In this document: piece by piece, positions 43,991 through 52,555 of the stretch
Layout of the letters: the number at the start of each line of letters is the position of its first letter
How positions within the stretch are numbered: the first letter of the stretch is position 1
Assembly (NCBI RefSeq): GCF_000344785.1
Contig: NC_020506.1
Location: 1,302,001-1,366,000 of the forward strand
DNA: 64,000 nt
Direction of reading: 5' to 3'
From: Corynebacterium callunae DSM 20147
Lineage (GTDB): Bacteria; Actinomycetota; Actinomycetes; Mycobacteriales; Mycobacteriaceae
The notes under the pieces: generated by a model
What the model was told of the DNA's origin: nothing
Seen by the model: the letters and a program-made list of their open reading frames with translations, nothing else
The model's database searches: none
Program-made: the position numbers and the translations under genes

Positions 43991-44926
43991 TCAGTGAATG
44001 ATTGAGGGGAGTTCAGTGGTCAGGGTGGGGTAGGAGGCTTGAGCACCCGGTTTGGTTGCGGCATAGGCGCCAACGCGCGCAGCAAAAGTTGCGGCCTCAA
44101 TAAGGCCAGCACCTTCAGAAAGCTTTGCGACGAGTGCCCCCGCAAACGCGTCTCCACTTCCGGTTGTGTCGACTGCCTGGATTTTGGGGGTAGGGATTTC
44201 CGTGAGTTGGCCAGGTGTGCCAACCAGAGCACCTTCGGCACCAAGGGTCATCACCACGGAAGCAAAACCCTGATTCAGCAATTCCGCGACCAATCCTTGG
44301 GGATCCGAAGTGGTCGCTGGTGTTCCGAGCATGTCCAGCACCAGAGCACCTTCGTGTTCATTGACCAGCAATGGATCTGCACGACGCAGCTGAACATGGC
44401 CCACGGACACAACTGGAGCCAAATTGATCACCACACGTCCTTGTGAAAGATCGACGGCACGCTCGAAACCATCGGCAGGGATCTCACCTTGAAGCAACAC
44501 GATGCCGGAATTCTCAATGAGTTGGGAATGTTTATCAACAAATTCCGCTGTGACAGACGCGTTTGCACCAGGGATAACAATGATGGAGTTTTCCCCATCG
44601 TCAGACACAGTGATGATGGCAAGACCAGTGGGACCATCCACAATGGCAATCGCGGACATATCTGCTCCTGATTGACGCATGTGTGTCAGCGCCTCGCCAG
44701 CCATTTGATCAGTTCCAACCGCACCGATCATGGTGACTTTGGCACCTAATTGTGCTGCCGCCACAGCTTGATTGGCACCTTTGCCACCAGCACTAACTGT
44801 GCCGCCGCTGCCCAGGAGGGTTTCTCCGGGTTCAGGGTGGCGTTGAACTTTGGCGGTGAGATCGGCATTGATGGATCCAACAACGACAATGTCGGTACAG
44901 GTTGAGTTACTCATTGGGGAGTGCAT
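43991..44926 (-). CDS. rbsK1: Ribokinase
   Basis: A 311-residue PfkB-family kinase: GSINADLTAKVQRHPEPGETLLG, GGKGANQAVAAAQLGAKVTMIGAVG and the catalytic DTTGSGDAFAGAL segment. It phosphorylates the ribose released from uridine. The ATG at 44926 overlaps the uriR 3' end by 20 bp with AAGGA about 8 nt upstream. Confidence 0.95.
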   Translation of the reverse strand: MHSPMSNSTCTDIVVVGSINADLTAKVQRHPEPGETLLGSGGTVSAGGKGANQAVAAAQLGAKVTMIGAVGTDQMAGEALTHMRQSGADMSAIAIVDGPTGLAIITVSDDGENSIIVIPGANASVTAEFVDKHSQLIENSGIVLLQGEIPADGFERAVDLSQGRVVINLAPVVSVGHVQLRRADPLLVNEHEGALVLDMLGTPATTSDPQGLVAELLNQGFASVVMTLGAEGALVGTPGQLTEIPTPKIQAVDTTGSGDAFAGALVAKLSEGAGLIEAATFAARVGAYAATKPGAQASYPTLTTELPSIIH

Positions 44927-45947
44927 TCTTCTTCCTTAGAGGGGAGTTGATGATTGATTCACGATGAATAAGGGCAGTGGGGATCGTAGTTTTCGTGACG
45001 TTGGGCACCGTGCCTGCTATTAATTCGGTCAGGATAGACACTGCTCGTTGGGCTAGTTGTTCCACATTTTGATCAATCACCGTCAATGGATGGGGCTGTA
45101 GGGCAAAGAGCGGATGGGTATCAAAACCAATCACGCTGAGATCCTTTCCGATAACCAAACCAGCCTTATGGCAGGCTTCAATGACACCGATCGTCATCAT
45201 GGAATCGCCCGCAAAAAGAGTTTTAGCTCCCTGGTTGAGCAATTTTGTAGCACCGTCAAATCCAACGCTTTGTTCGTACCCACCCAGAAAAACGAGCTGC
45301 TCGCCGATGTTGGAGTTGGCACAGGCTGCTTTGAAACTCTCTAATCGTTCGCGACCTGTCGAAGTACCCATGGGGCCAGAGAGATAGCCGATCGGCACAG
45401 CGTTGTTGTAGGCCAGGAGTTCTACTGCTGTGGCGATTCCTGGTTGGGGATTAGAAGTCACCGTCGGGATTGTGGAGTCTCCCGGAAGCTCTCGGTCAAC
45501 CAACACCACGGGCATTCCTTGCTTCTGCAAGTCCTCTAGTTGATTCGCACATTCTTCATTAGGCACGCAGACGATTCCATCGACACCATGCGAGGTTAGA
45601 AACTCCAAAGACCTAGACATAGTGGTGGCATCTTCATTGCTGTTGGTGATAATCGTGGCTAGTCCGGCATTGCTAGCAATGCTCTGAATCTCGGTAACCA
45701 TGGCGGCGAAGTAATGGTTAATCAAACTGGGAACAATGACACCAATGGTGTTGCTGCGAGAACTGCGAAGCGCACGAGCTTGGGCATTGGCCCGGTAGCC
45801 CAGATCAGAGGCTAATTGCTGGATTCTTTCACGAGTCGATGCGGCAACCGCCGGATTATCCGCCAGTGCCCGCGATGCTGTGGCGATGGAGACACCTGCT
45901 TGACGAGCGACATCTTTAAGAGTCGGTCGGAATTTTTCCGTCGCCAC
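44907..45947 (-). CDS. uriR: LacI/GalR regulator UriR of uridine utilisation
   Basis: A 346-residue repressor: N-terminal HTH TLKDVARQAGVSIATASRAL and a periplasmic-binding-protein-like ligand domain. It is the first gene of the operon it regulates, as described for C. glutamicum UriR, which binds cre-like sites and is released by uridine or ribose metabolites. The GTG start is preceded by a very strong AAGGAGGGGG site (45951-45960). Confidence 0.94.
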   Translation of the reverse strand: MATEKFRPTLKDVARQAGVSIATASRALADNPAVAASTRERIQQLASDLGYRANAQARALRSSRSNTIGVIVPSLINHYFAAMVTEIQSIASNAGLATIITNSNEDATTMSRSLEFLTSHGVDGIVCVPNEECANQLEDLQKQGMPVVLVDRELPGDSTIPTVTSNPQPGIATAVELLAYNNAVPIGYLSGPMGTSTGRERLESFKAACANSNIGEQLVFLGGYEQSVGFDGATKLLNQGAKTLFAGDSMMTIGVIEACHKAGLVIGKDLSVIGFDTHPLFALQPHPLTVIDQNVEQLAQRAVSILTELIAGTVPNVTKTTIPTALIHRESIINSPLRKKNALPNE

Positions 45948-45980
45948 GACGCCCCCTCCTTATCTCATTGCCTACCTTGA

Positions 45981-45994
45981 TGCAATCGTTTACA
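45981..45994 (-). promoter_or_regulatory. cre-like UriR operator
   Basis: TGCAATCGTTTACA is a near-palindrome centred on CG, the LacI-family operator form (TGnAAnCGnTTnCA), 34 bp before the uriR start. It overlaps the likely promoter. Confidence 0.7.
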
Positions 45995-46410
45995 TAAACT
46001 GTTATTTCAACCTATTACGTGCAGGGCTACGTTGGCAACAGGGGTAGGAATTGGGGGATTACTTTCATCAAGATGACCCTTTTGTCCCAATTGGGTCTGA
46101 GACTGTCTCTACTTTAGTGGTTGAGGGTTTGATAGCTCATGTTCTGCGAGAAGTGGCAGGTGAATTTTTCTGAATGTAACCGGCTAGCCAAGGTATTTCG
46201 CTCTGTAAGCGTGGACGGTGAACTGTTACATTGCGGTTCTTACCCGAGACCTAGAAGCGGGCACCAAGTAAAAACCCTACGACTGGTCTCCGCATTAGAT
46301 ATGACATTTAGACGCTACAACCAAAGCGATGAAAAATCTTCTCTCACAACTCCAATCCTCCCAAAGCCATATCCGGGCGAAAATGACTCTGATGGTAATC
46401 GCAAAGGAGA
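45995..46410. other. Gene-free junction between the uridine operon and the glycan island
   Basis: I see no convincing gene here. A 225-codon plus-strand frame (46139-46816) runs out of it antisense into the glycosyltransferase gene but has no ribosome site and no protein-like pattern. Imperfect short repeats such as GTCTGAGACTGTCTC (about 46094-46108) could be remnants of a mobile-element end, without proof. Confidence 0.4.
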
Positions 46411-48438
46411 TCACCAGCTGGCAAACCATCTTTCTAATCGTAGTGATCCCTGCCATGGATTCATCTGGGTGTGGATAATTGCGGGGGTTTGGCAAGTAAT
46501 TCGCTTATATCGGATTTGCCCTACATTCCGGTTTTTGTGGCACAAAACTCCGTGGCCACCGAGCTGCTCCACACGCAGGAGACATTCCGCGAGATCGGTA
46601 GGAGGGCAGAGGGGTTGGCTCAGTTCGATGCTGATTCTCCCTGTTGCAAGACCCACGCGTGGATCGGCTTGGAATAGCTCGGACATGGGACCCACCACAC
46701 GAACGTCACCGGCTTGGAGCCAGGCTGTTACCACTGGTTCGGGAGTATTCCCTGGAAGGTATACAACAATGTCTTGTTGCTTGAAAAATACACCGGCAGG
46801 GCGCGCTATCGGGTGAGTTATGCGTGAAGCCAGGGCGATAGACTCAGTATTTTTCTGCGCGAGCTTGTCCTTCTCAGGCTGGACGCGGACATCCCACTCC
46901 GGCTCAAGGTGATCGGCGACGGCTTCGGGGTCGTGAATGAAGATAGCACCGGTGTTCCACAGTCGCCATCCGAATTCCCAGTCTTCCCCACCATAACCAA
47001 TCATTGTCTCGTCGAACCCGTCGACGTGAGAAAACAATTGCTTCGAGGTACCTAGCACTGAGGAAATAATGAAGCGCCAGGAGGTATCATCGGATAGACG
47101 CAGGTGGTCGGTATATTCCCAGGCATCACGGAGCCACTGCGGTTCTACTCCGTCCTGAAGACGGGTACCCACCACCACACTGCGGGGATCAGCTGTGATC
47201 CATCTGCTCATCGCACTTAAATACCCAGGGCGGGGGACCGTATCGCCGTCGAGAAAAATTAGCACCTCGTGAGAGGCTGCCCGGGCACCTAAGTTGCGTG
47301 CGGCTGCTGCACGAAACCCCTGGTCTTCCTGGCGAACTACTGTAATGGGCAACGTCGAGGTAACCTCAGGCGGAATGTCGGATCCGTCGTCGGCGATAAT
47401 AATCTCCACTTTGCCTTCATGGTTGTTTTTCTCGATCCCTGCGATGACTTTTTTTAAGGAGTCGATGTCGTTGTAATAGGGAATTACGACGCTGACTGGT
47501 GCCGGATCATCAACAGGCCTTGGTGGTATGTTGCCACGCAGCCATGGTCCGAAATGTTTGATCCATAGATCCTGCCAGGAGGTGGACACCTCCTGCCACC
47601 CCCAGGTAGGGAGTGTGTTAACGCGCTGGGTAAATTCTGGGTCTTTGGCCGCTTCGGCGAGCGCAGAAGGCCAATCGTTAACCACCACCACCTGCTCGGG
47701 ATGATTAGCTGCAACTTCACGAGCATAATCGCTATCGGCTACCAACACACGTCTCCCGGCAGCGAGCCAGCGCATTAAAGATCCTGATGCAGAGAAGTGT
47801 CGGTGGGCACATACGGGGATGGCAATGCGGTCCATCTCCGCCCACAAATCAGCATCGGAAAGGTAACCGGTAACTTCCACCCCGGGCAACTCCATGTTCT
47901 CATGGCCTAAGGAGTACGTGCCGAGTGCGCGAACAGAAAGTCCGTCCACCTGCCGCGCCGCTGTGGCAATGGTCTCATGGCCTTTGCCTGGATAGATAAA
48001 ACCAAGGATACCGACAGTACCAGGATCCGGGGTGCTGGCAGGGTCGGGTGCCTCAGGAAGCGGTAGAGCAATGACATGAATATCGCTGTCGAAGAAGGAA
48101 GCCTCGTGGAATGAGTTAGTAACCGAGAGGTCAGCCATTCGGGCCAGGCGCTGGTAAGCATTACTGCGGCGTTCGAAACGCTCCAGTCCTTCCTCGGGTT
48201 GAGGTACGTCATGGAAGGAAACACTAAACGGATGACCTTCTACAGCGGCCAAAACGGCATCTACTGCAGACTCTGGATCGGGGCCGAAAAGGTGGTCGGT
48301 AAACGTAACATGGATCGGGCCCGGGTGAAGTGTGTCCTCAAGCCCAGCTCGGAGGCCGCCACTGTGAGTTGCTAGTAGTCGCGCGTATTCGGTTACACCG
48401 TGTTCTGTGGGACCTACTAACAGGTGGGTTATATTCAT
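46411..48438 (-). CDS. Two-domain glycosyltransferase (GT4-like plus GT2)
   Basis: A 675-residue cytosolic protein. Residues 1-305 resemble a GT-B sugar-binding lobe (VGILGFIYPGKGHETIATAA; RHFSASGSLMRWLAAGRRVLVAD). Residues 314-515 form a GT-A/GT2 domain with VSVVIPYYND, DDGS (350-353), the metal DGD (397-399) and GGED (483-486) in GFDETMIGYGGEDWEFGWR. The last 35 residues (from about 640) do not look like a domain end, suggesting truncation or fusion to junction DNA. AAAAGGAG precedes the ATG, which overlaps the 34-codon ORF upstream (ATGA). The acceptor is unknown. Confidence 0.85.
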   Translation of the reverse strand: MNITHLLVGPTEHGVTEYARLLATHSGGLRAGLEDTLHPGPIHVTFTDHLFGPDPESAVDAVLAAVEGHPFSVSFHDVPQPEEGLERFERRSNAYQRLARMADLSVTNSFHEASFFDSDIHVIALPLPEAPDPASTPDPGTVGILGFIYPGKGHETIATAARQVDGLSVRALGTYSLGHENMELPGVEVTGYLSDADLWAEMDRIAIPVCAHRHFSASGSLMRWLAAGRRVLVADSDYAREVAANHPEQVVVVNDWPSALAEAAKDPEFTQRVNTLPTWGWQEVSTSWQDLWIKHFGPWLRGNIPPRPVDDPAPVSVVIPYYNDIDSLKKVIAGIEKNNHEGKVEIIIADDGSDIPPEVTSTLPITVVRQEDQGFRAAAARNLGARAASHEVLIFLDGDTVPRPGYLSAMSRWITADPRSVVVGTRLQDGVEPQWLRDAWEYTDHLRLSDDTSWRFIISSVLGTSKQLFSHVDGFDETMIGYGGEDWEFGWRLWNTGAIFIHDPEAVADHLEPEWDVRVQPEKDKLAQKNTESIALASRITHPIARPAGVFFKQQDIVVYLPGNTPEPVVTAWLQAGDVRVVGPMSELFQADPRVGLATGRISIELSQPLCPPTDLAECLLRVEQLGGHGVLCHKNRNVGQIRYKRITCQTPAIIHTQMNPWQGSLRLERWFASW

Positions 48439-48539
48439 CCGTAGCGCTCCTTTTCAAGCCAAGCATTGCATCGGGCAATGATCTGCGACTTTATCAAAAC
48501 CCACTGGGGCTGCGGGGTGTGATTGCCATGGTCGGTCAT
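48435..48539 (-). CDS. 34-residue small ORF coupled to the glycosyltransferase
   Basis: MTDHGNHTPQPQWVLIKSQ... (34 codons) lies between the WcbI-like gene and the GT4-GT2 gene, filling most of a 139-bp gap. Its TGA stop overlaps the downstream ATG in an ATGA junction, the coupling used elsewhere in this island. The C-terminal half (IIARCNAWLEKERYG) is a plausible amphipathic helix. No clear ribosome site is seen, and no family is recognised. Confidence 0.5.
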   Translation of the reverse strand: MTDHGNHTPQPQWVLIKSQIIARCNAWLEKERYG

Positions 48540-48577
48540 CGTTATGGTTCATTTATTCCATCCATCGGACCACATTT

Positions 48578-49516
48578 CTAGATCAAACCTAGCAATCTCA
48601 GTCGCTGCCCATGACGTTTCATTCCTGCTTTCATCACCTCTGGGTGCTCGTGGTAGAACGCAAGCTGCGCTTGATGGATATCTTCAGGGGGTAGAGGATG
48701 CCACGTCTCACGTCCCATTACCGTCACACCTAAGGCGCAGGCAGCCCTGGCGTCTATCGGGGCATCTAAGCCGCCCAGTAATTCGCGGCCAGGATCCTGC
48801 AGTTCACCGGATACACCGATGGCTGACAGTACCTGATGTGCGAGAAATTCCAAGGTGCTGTTGTCAGGATGGTTAATGGTATGCCAAATAGGCCAGGTCT
48901 CGATGAAGTCAGAAACCCGCACCGTGCCATGGGCCTTTTCACGCTTCCGCAGCTCAGCGATGCTCATCTCAGCCAGTTCACGCAGTTTTTCTTCCTCTAC
49001 GGAAGGCACAGCTGGAGCATCGATTCCTCGTGACGCAGCGACTAGGGTCCGCAGATCGTGGTAGGGCACAACCGGCGGATTGAGGGACGAATCGCTTGGG
49101 GAGCGGATGATGACCTGATAGGGCATGAGGCCATCAAAACGCAATACTGGGAACGTAACTACCCTGCCACTATCTGGCAGAAAACTGGCCAACTGGTCGG
49201 TGCCACAGGGCAACCCCCGATAATTATCGCGCACCGGTTGCATAATCAGAATATCGGTGGTCTGCAACACCACCCTAATAAGATCGATATCTTCGCAGGT
49301 CCATTCATGGATGGCGGGGATACGGAAAGAATTCACGGCTCCGGTGGAATCAAGGAGTATGCGCAAGGATTCCGCCTGGCAGTTGCCGACTACCGCTATA
49401 GTGGGATTTTCACTGATTTGGATGGGAGCGCGAAGTCGGTAGAACTCTGCGTAATGGCGACGGCGGGCCACAGTAGCAGCTCCCAAAAGCCTATTATCAT
49501 ATACCTGCGTAATCAT
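48578..49516 (-). CDS. WcbI-like polysaccharide biosynthesis protein
   Basis: A 312-residue protein with AVVGNCQAESLRILL (41-55). The GNCQ(A)E motif is characteristic of WcbI-family proteins of capsule loci, which bind CoA and are thought to acetylate or otherwise modify the glycan. Other parts show LMQPVRDNYRGLP and a C-terminal helical region. It is divergent (58 bp) from the four-gene glycosyltransferase operon at 49575 and upstream of the GT4-GT2 gene, so all likely serve one glycan. Confidence 0.75.
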   Translation of the reverse strand: MITQVYDNRLLGAATVARRRHYAEFYRLRAPIQISENPTIAVVGNCQAESLRILLDSTGAVNSFRIPAIHEWTCEDIDLIRVVLQTTDILIMQPVRDNYRGLPCGTDQLASFLPDSGRVVTFPVLRFDGLMPYQVIIRSPSDSSLNPPVVPYHDLRTLVAASRGIDAPAVPSVEEEKLRELAEMSIAELRKREKAHGTVRVSDFIETWPIWHTINHPDNSTLEFLAHQVLSAIGVSGELQDPGRELLGGLDAPIDARAACALGVTVMGRETWHPLPPEDIHQAQLAFYHEHPEVMKAGMKRHGQRLRLLGLI

Positions 49517-49574
49517 TAAAGATAATATTACAGGTTATACAAGAAGATTCGCCCATATCTAGAAAGGTGGTGCT
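49517..49574. promoter_or_regulatory. Divergent promoter region of the glycan island
   Basis: A 58-bp AT-rich gap (GATAATATTACAGGTTATACAAG core) between divergent starts. TTATAC-type elements can be read on the plus strand and TAATAT on the minus. The plus-strand start codon is preceded by AGAAAGGTGGTG. Confidence 0.4.
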
Positions 49575-50510
49575 GTGTCAATCAAAGTGCTGTCCATTCC
49601 GTCAAGCCATCCATACCCGCGAGCGTTGCAACCCGTGGGGGGATGGGAAGGAATCACAGTGTTGCCGGATCCAGTGGTGAACCCTGATAAGCCAGAGCAG
49701 TGGTGGCCCCACCCCGCGTTTACACCTGAATGGTGGATCAACCCACGGAAGGTGGATGTGGTTCATGTTCATTTCGGGTTTGAACATCTTACCGTGCAAC
49801 AGACCAGACAGTTCACTGAAGTTCTCGATCGCAATGGTATTCCGCTGGTGCTTACGATTCATGATTTGGATAATCCCCACCTGACTGACCAGACCAATTA
49901 CCACGAACAACTGCGTATCCTTACCCGGGCTGCTGCTCATGTATTTACGCTGTCGCAGCAGGCAGCGGAGCTCGTCAACAGGCGTTATAACAGCGCAGTC
50001 GAGGTGACGCCACACCCCGCGATCACCAAAGGTCAGCCACACCCGACTACTAACCGCGCCGGGGTGTTCCTTAAATCGGTGCGTGCCAATGTCATCACCG
50101 ATCCGGGGTTTTATCGCGATCTAGGTGCGGAGATCTACATCCATGAGAATGGGCCATTGGAACTAACCAGTATGGCCGATCACGTACACATGCCCATGGA
50201 TGATCAAACATTGCACACCACGATCGCTCGACACCGAGTGGTTGTATTGCCATATAAATGTGGAACCCATTCTGGCTGGTTGCGCATGTGCCGCGATCTC
50301 GGCGTCAGCGTAGCCGTCCCTGATTGTGGTTGCTATGCATCTCAGATGCCGGGTGATGACGGTGTGGCTACCTACCGCACCGGTGACGGCAAAGATGCAG
50401 CTCGCGCCGTGGCAATGCTAGAAAGCTGCTACCCCGCGCGTCCACACCCGGTGCCAGATGTCAGTGGCCAACATCGTCACGTTTATCTCGCTGCAGCGGG
50501 TGAGTTATGA
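49575..50510 (+). CDS. GT4-like glycosyltransferase (GT-B fold)
   Basis: A 311-residue protein; GTG start with a good AGAAAGGTGG site. KVDVVHVHFGFEHLT and LVLTIHDLDNPH are the HVHFG/HD elements of the GT4 acceptor lobe. VFTLSQQAAELVNRRY and VEVTPHPAI are the interdomain region. The C-terminal donor lobe is short and carries HRVVVLPYKCGTHSGWLRMCRDLG in place of the usual EPFGxxxxE motif, so the retaining GT4 chemistry is not assured. First gene of a translationally coupled operon of four (4-bp overlap with the next). Confidence 0.8.
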   Translation: MSIKVLSIPSSHPYPRALQPVGGWEGITVLPDPVVNPDKPEQWWPHPAFTPEWWINPRKVDVVHVHFGFEHLTVQQTRQFTEVLDRNGIPLVLTIHDLDNPHLTDQTNYHEQLRILTRAAAHVFTLSQQAAELVNRRYNSAVEVTPHPAITKGQPHPTTNRAGVFLKSVRANVITDPGFYRDLGAEIYIHENGPLELTSMADHVHMPMDDQTLHTTIARHRVVVLPYKCGTHSGWLRMCRDLGVSVAVPDCGCYASQMPGDDGVATYRTGDGKDAARAVAMLESCYPARPHPVPDVSGQHRHVYLAAAGEL

Positions 50511-51616
50511 AAATTGCTGTTGTTGCACCGGGCCGACACCCCATTATTGAACCCTATGCCGGTGGCCTAGAGGCCTATTGCGGCATCCTAGTCAATAGTC
50601 TGCGCAACCGAGGGCATGAGGTGGACTTGTACGCCACAGCTGGGTCCGAGGGGCATGTCCGTGATTTTGAGTTCCCCAGACCAGATTGGCGGTTCACTGC
50701 CACCGAGGAAAACGATCACGACTATCCGCCTGGGCATTCGGAACAGGAAGATCGGGCATTCGCGCGTCTGCGGGCGCACCTTGAGGCAAGCAACTACGAC
50801 GTGGTGCATAACAATAGTTTGCACCCGGAACTGTTGCTATCACAGACCCTACCCCTGGTTACCACCTTGCACTGCCCACCAGTAGATCGTATGGCAGCGG
50901 TGGCACCGGAATCGAGAAGCGTTTTTACCGCAGTTAGCAACTCTACCGCCGCCAGCTGGGCTCTGCCTGGAATCCAGGTCATCCCTAACGCGGTGGATTG
51001 TTCTGTCTGGCGAGAGGGGCCTGGAGGTCAGAGTGCTATTTGGTTTGGACGTATTGTGCCGGAGAAGGCACCACACTTGGCTATCGACGCCTGCCGCAAG
51101 GCTGGAATCCCACTGACGATTGTGGGCCGACGTTCCAGCCCGACCTATTGGGCAAGCGAGATCGTACCGCGTCTAGGCAACGATGTGGAGTGGATCGGAA
51201 CTCTCAATCACACCCTACTGGCGGAGCGGGTTGGTCATTCTCGCGTCGCGGTGATCACCCCGGAGTGGGAAGAACCCTTCGGGTTGGTCTCCATCGAGGC
51301 GATGTCTTGTGGCACCCCGGTGGCGGCATTTGCCCGTGGTGGGATGGCTGACGTACTAGATGCCTCACCATGCCCTTCGGTACAGGCTGGTAACGTTGAA
51401 GCGCTCGCTCAGGCCATTCGTGATTCGAGGTTCATCGACCGTGCAAGGGTCGCCCATTATGCCCGTGAAAATTATGGGATAGCTGCTTTCCTCGACCGCT
51501 ACCTCGCGGTGTATAGAAAAGTAACAGCAGAGAGATCGGACCGGAAAAAAGCTCCAGTCACCACCGGAATTGTGTCCCGTATCGCCGCTTTTGCCCATGA
51601 GGAGGCCCAGCCATGA
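50507..51616 (+). CDS. GT4 glycosyltransferase
   Basis: A 369-residue retaining GT4 enzyme with both lobes: PYAGGLEAYCGILVNSLRNRGHEVDLYAT, GRIVPEKAPHLAIDACRKAG as the donor-lobe start, and the donor-binding ITPEWEEPFGLVSIEAMSCGTPVAAF (E-x7-E). It transfers a nucleotide-activated sugar to an unknown acceptor. The start and stop overlap its neighbours by 4 bp (ATGA). Confidence 0.92.
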   Translation: MKIAVVAPGRHPIIEPYAGGLEAYCGILVNSLRNRGHEVDLYATAGSEGHVRDFEFPRPDWRFTATEENDHDYPPGHSEQEDRAFARLRAHLEASNYDVVHNNSLHPELLLSQTLPLVTTLHCPPVDRMAAVAPESRSVFTAVSNSTAASWALPGIQVIPNAVDCSVWREGPGGQSAIWFGRIVPEKAPHLAIDACRKAGIPLTIVGRRSSPTYWASEIVPRLGNDVEWIGTLNHTLLAERVGHSRVAVITPEWEEPFGLVSIEAMSCGTPVAAFARGGMADVLDASPCPSVQAGNVEALAQAIRDSRFIDRARVAHYARENYGIAAFLDRYLAVYRKVTAERSDRKKAPVTTGIVSRIAAFAHEEAQP

Positions 51617-52548
51617 TAGGCATGTATGCACACCACAGCGGTAGCGGGCACCTGCACCGCGTTCGCTCAATTGCCAGGCATCTGAAAGACGAAACCGTGG
51701 TCTTTTCCTCCGCACCCGGCGCGGATATCCAGTTGCCCTTGGACACTGACCCGGATAATCCCGCCCCCCGGGATCTGACGGCTGGGGGGACCCTCCATTG
51801 GTCGCCTATAGGAGTACCAGGACACACACAGCGTTTGGCGCTTATCGCCGCCTGGATCACCAAGCATCGCCCCCGCGCATTCTATGTAGATTGTTCCGTC
51901 GAGATCGCTAGCTTCGTACGTCTCATGGGCATTCCCGTAATTACGATCGCCATGCCAGGATTTCGACATGATCAACCCCACCAATTGAGCTACCACCAGG
52001 CTAGCGCCATAATCGCTGCATGGCCGGACTGGGTTCCCGTACCTACTCACCTGATTGCCCACGTGAATAAGCTTCACATGGTTGGTGGTATCTCCCGCTT
52101 CGAACCTCCGACGCAGTCATGCCAACGGTCCGGCGTCATAATCCTTCGTGGTGCAGGCGGAGACGACTTTGATAAGCATACCTGGCCGGAGGCCACGGTG
52201 CTTGGCGGAGATAGATTCGTGGACAACCCCATTCCACTCCTTTTGAGTGCTTCGGTAGCGATCGCAGCGGCCGGACAGAACTCCGTGGCTGACCTTGCCA
52301 TTACTAGAACTCCTGCAATCATCCTCCCGCAGGACCGTCCCTTCGGTGAGCAGAGCACCACTGCAAAGACGCTGACTCAAGCCCGGATTGCCGTAGTTCC
52401 CACCACATTCCCGGAACCGGGAGAGTGGGAGGTTTTGTTTGAACAGGCGAGGAATAGAGCAGCGAACTGGCACCTCTGGCAAGCCGAAGGTGCAGCTAAA
52501 AGAGCTGCAGCGGTGATTGATGATGTGGCCAACGTGGAAGGAAATTAA
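51613..52548 (+). CDS. MurG/GT28-like glycosyltransferase
   Basis: A 311-residue GT-B protein with MYAHHSGSGHLHRVRSIARHL, the Gly-rich GSGHxxR loop of MurG/PseG-like enzymes. The C-terminal SVAIAAAGQNSVADLAITRTPAIILPQDRPFGEQSTTAKTL is the UDP-sugar-binding segment of GT28. It may add a UDP-activated sugar to a lipid- or nucleotide-linked acceptor. Third gene of the operon, overlapping its predecessor by 4 bp. Confidence 0.8.
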   Translation: MIGMYAHHSGSGHLHRVRSIARHLKDETVVFSSAPGADIQLPLDTDPDNPAPRDLTAGGTLHWSPIGVPGHTQRLALIAAWITKHRPRAFYVDCSVEIASFVRLMGIPVITIAMPGFRHDQPHQLSYHQASAIIAAWPDWVPVPTHLIAHVNKLHMVGGISRFEPPTQSCQRSGVIILRGAGGDDFDKHTWPEATVLGGDRFVDNPIPLLLSASVAIAAAGQNSVADLAITRTPAIILPQDRPFGEQSTTAKTLTQARIAVVPTTFPEPGEWEVLFEQARNRAANWHLWQAEGAAKRAAAVIDDVANVEGN

Positions 52549-52555
52549 CCAGAAT

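Noticed and set aside
46090..46160. Possible insertion-sequence end (GTCTGAGACTGTCTC region)
   Set aside because: No transposase fragment, matching opposite end or target duplication could be found by eye.
46139..46816. 225-codon plus-strand frame at the island border
   Set aside because: Half of it is antisense to the GT4-GT2 gene; no ribosome site and no recognisable domain.
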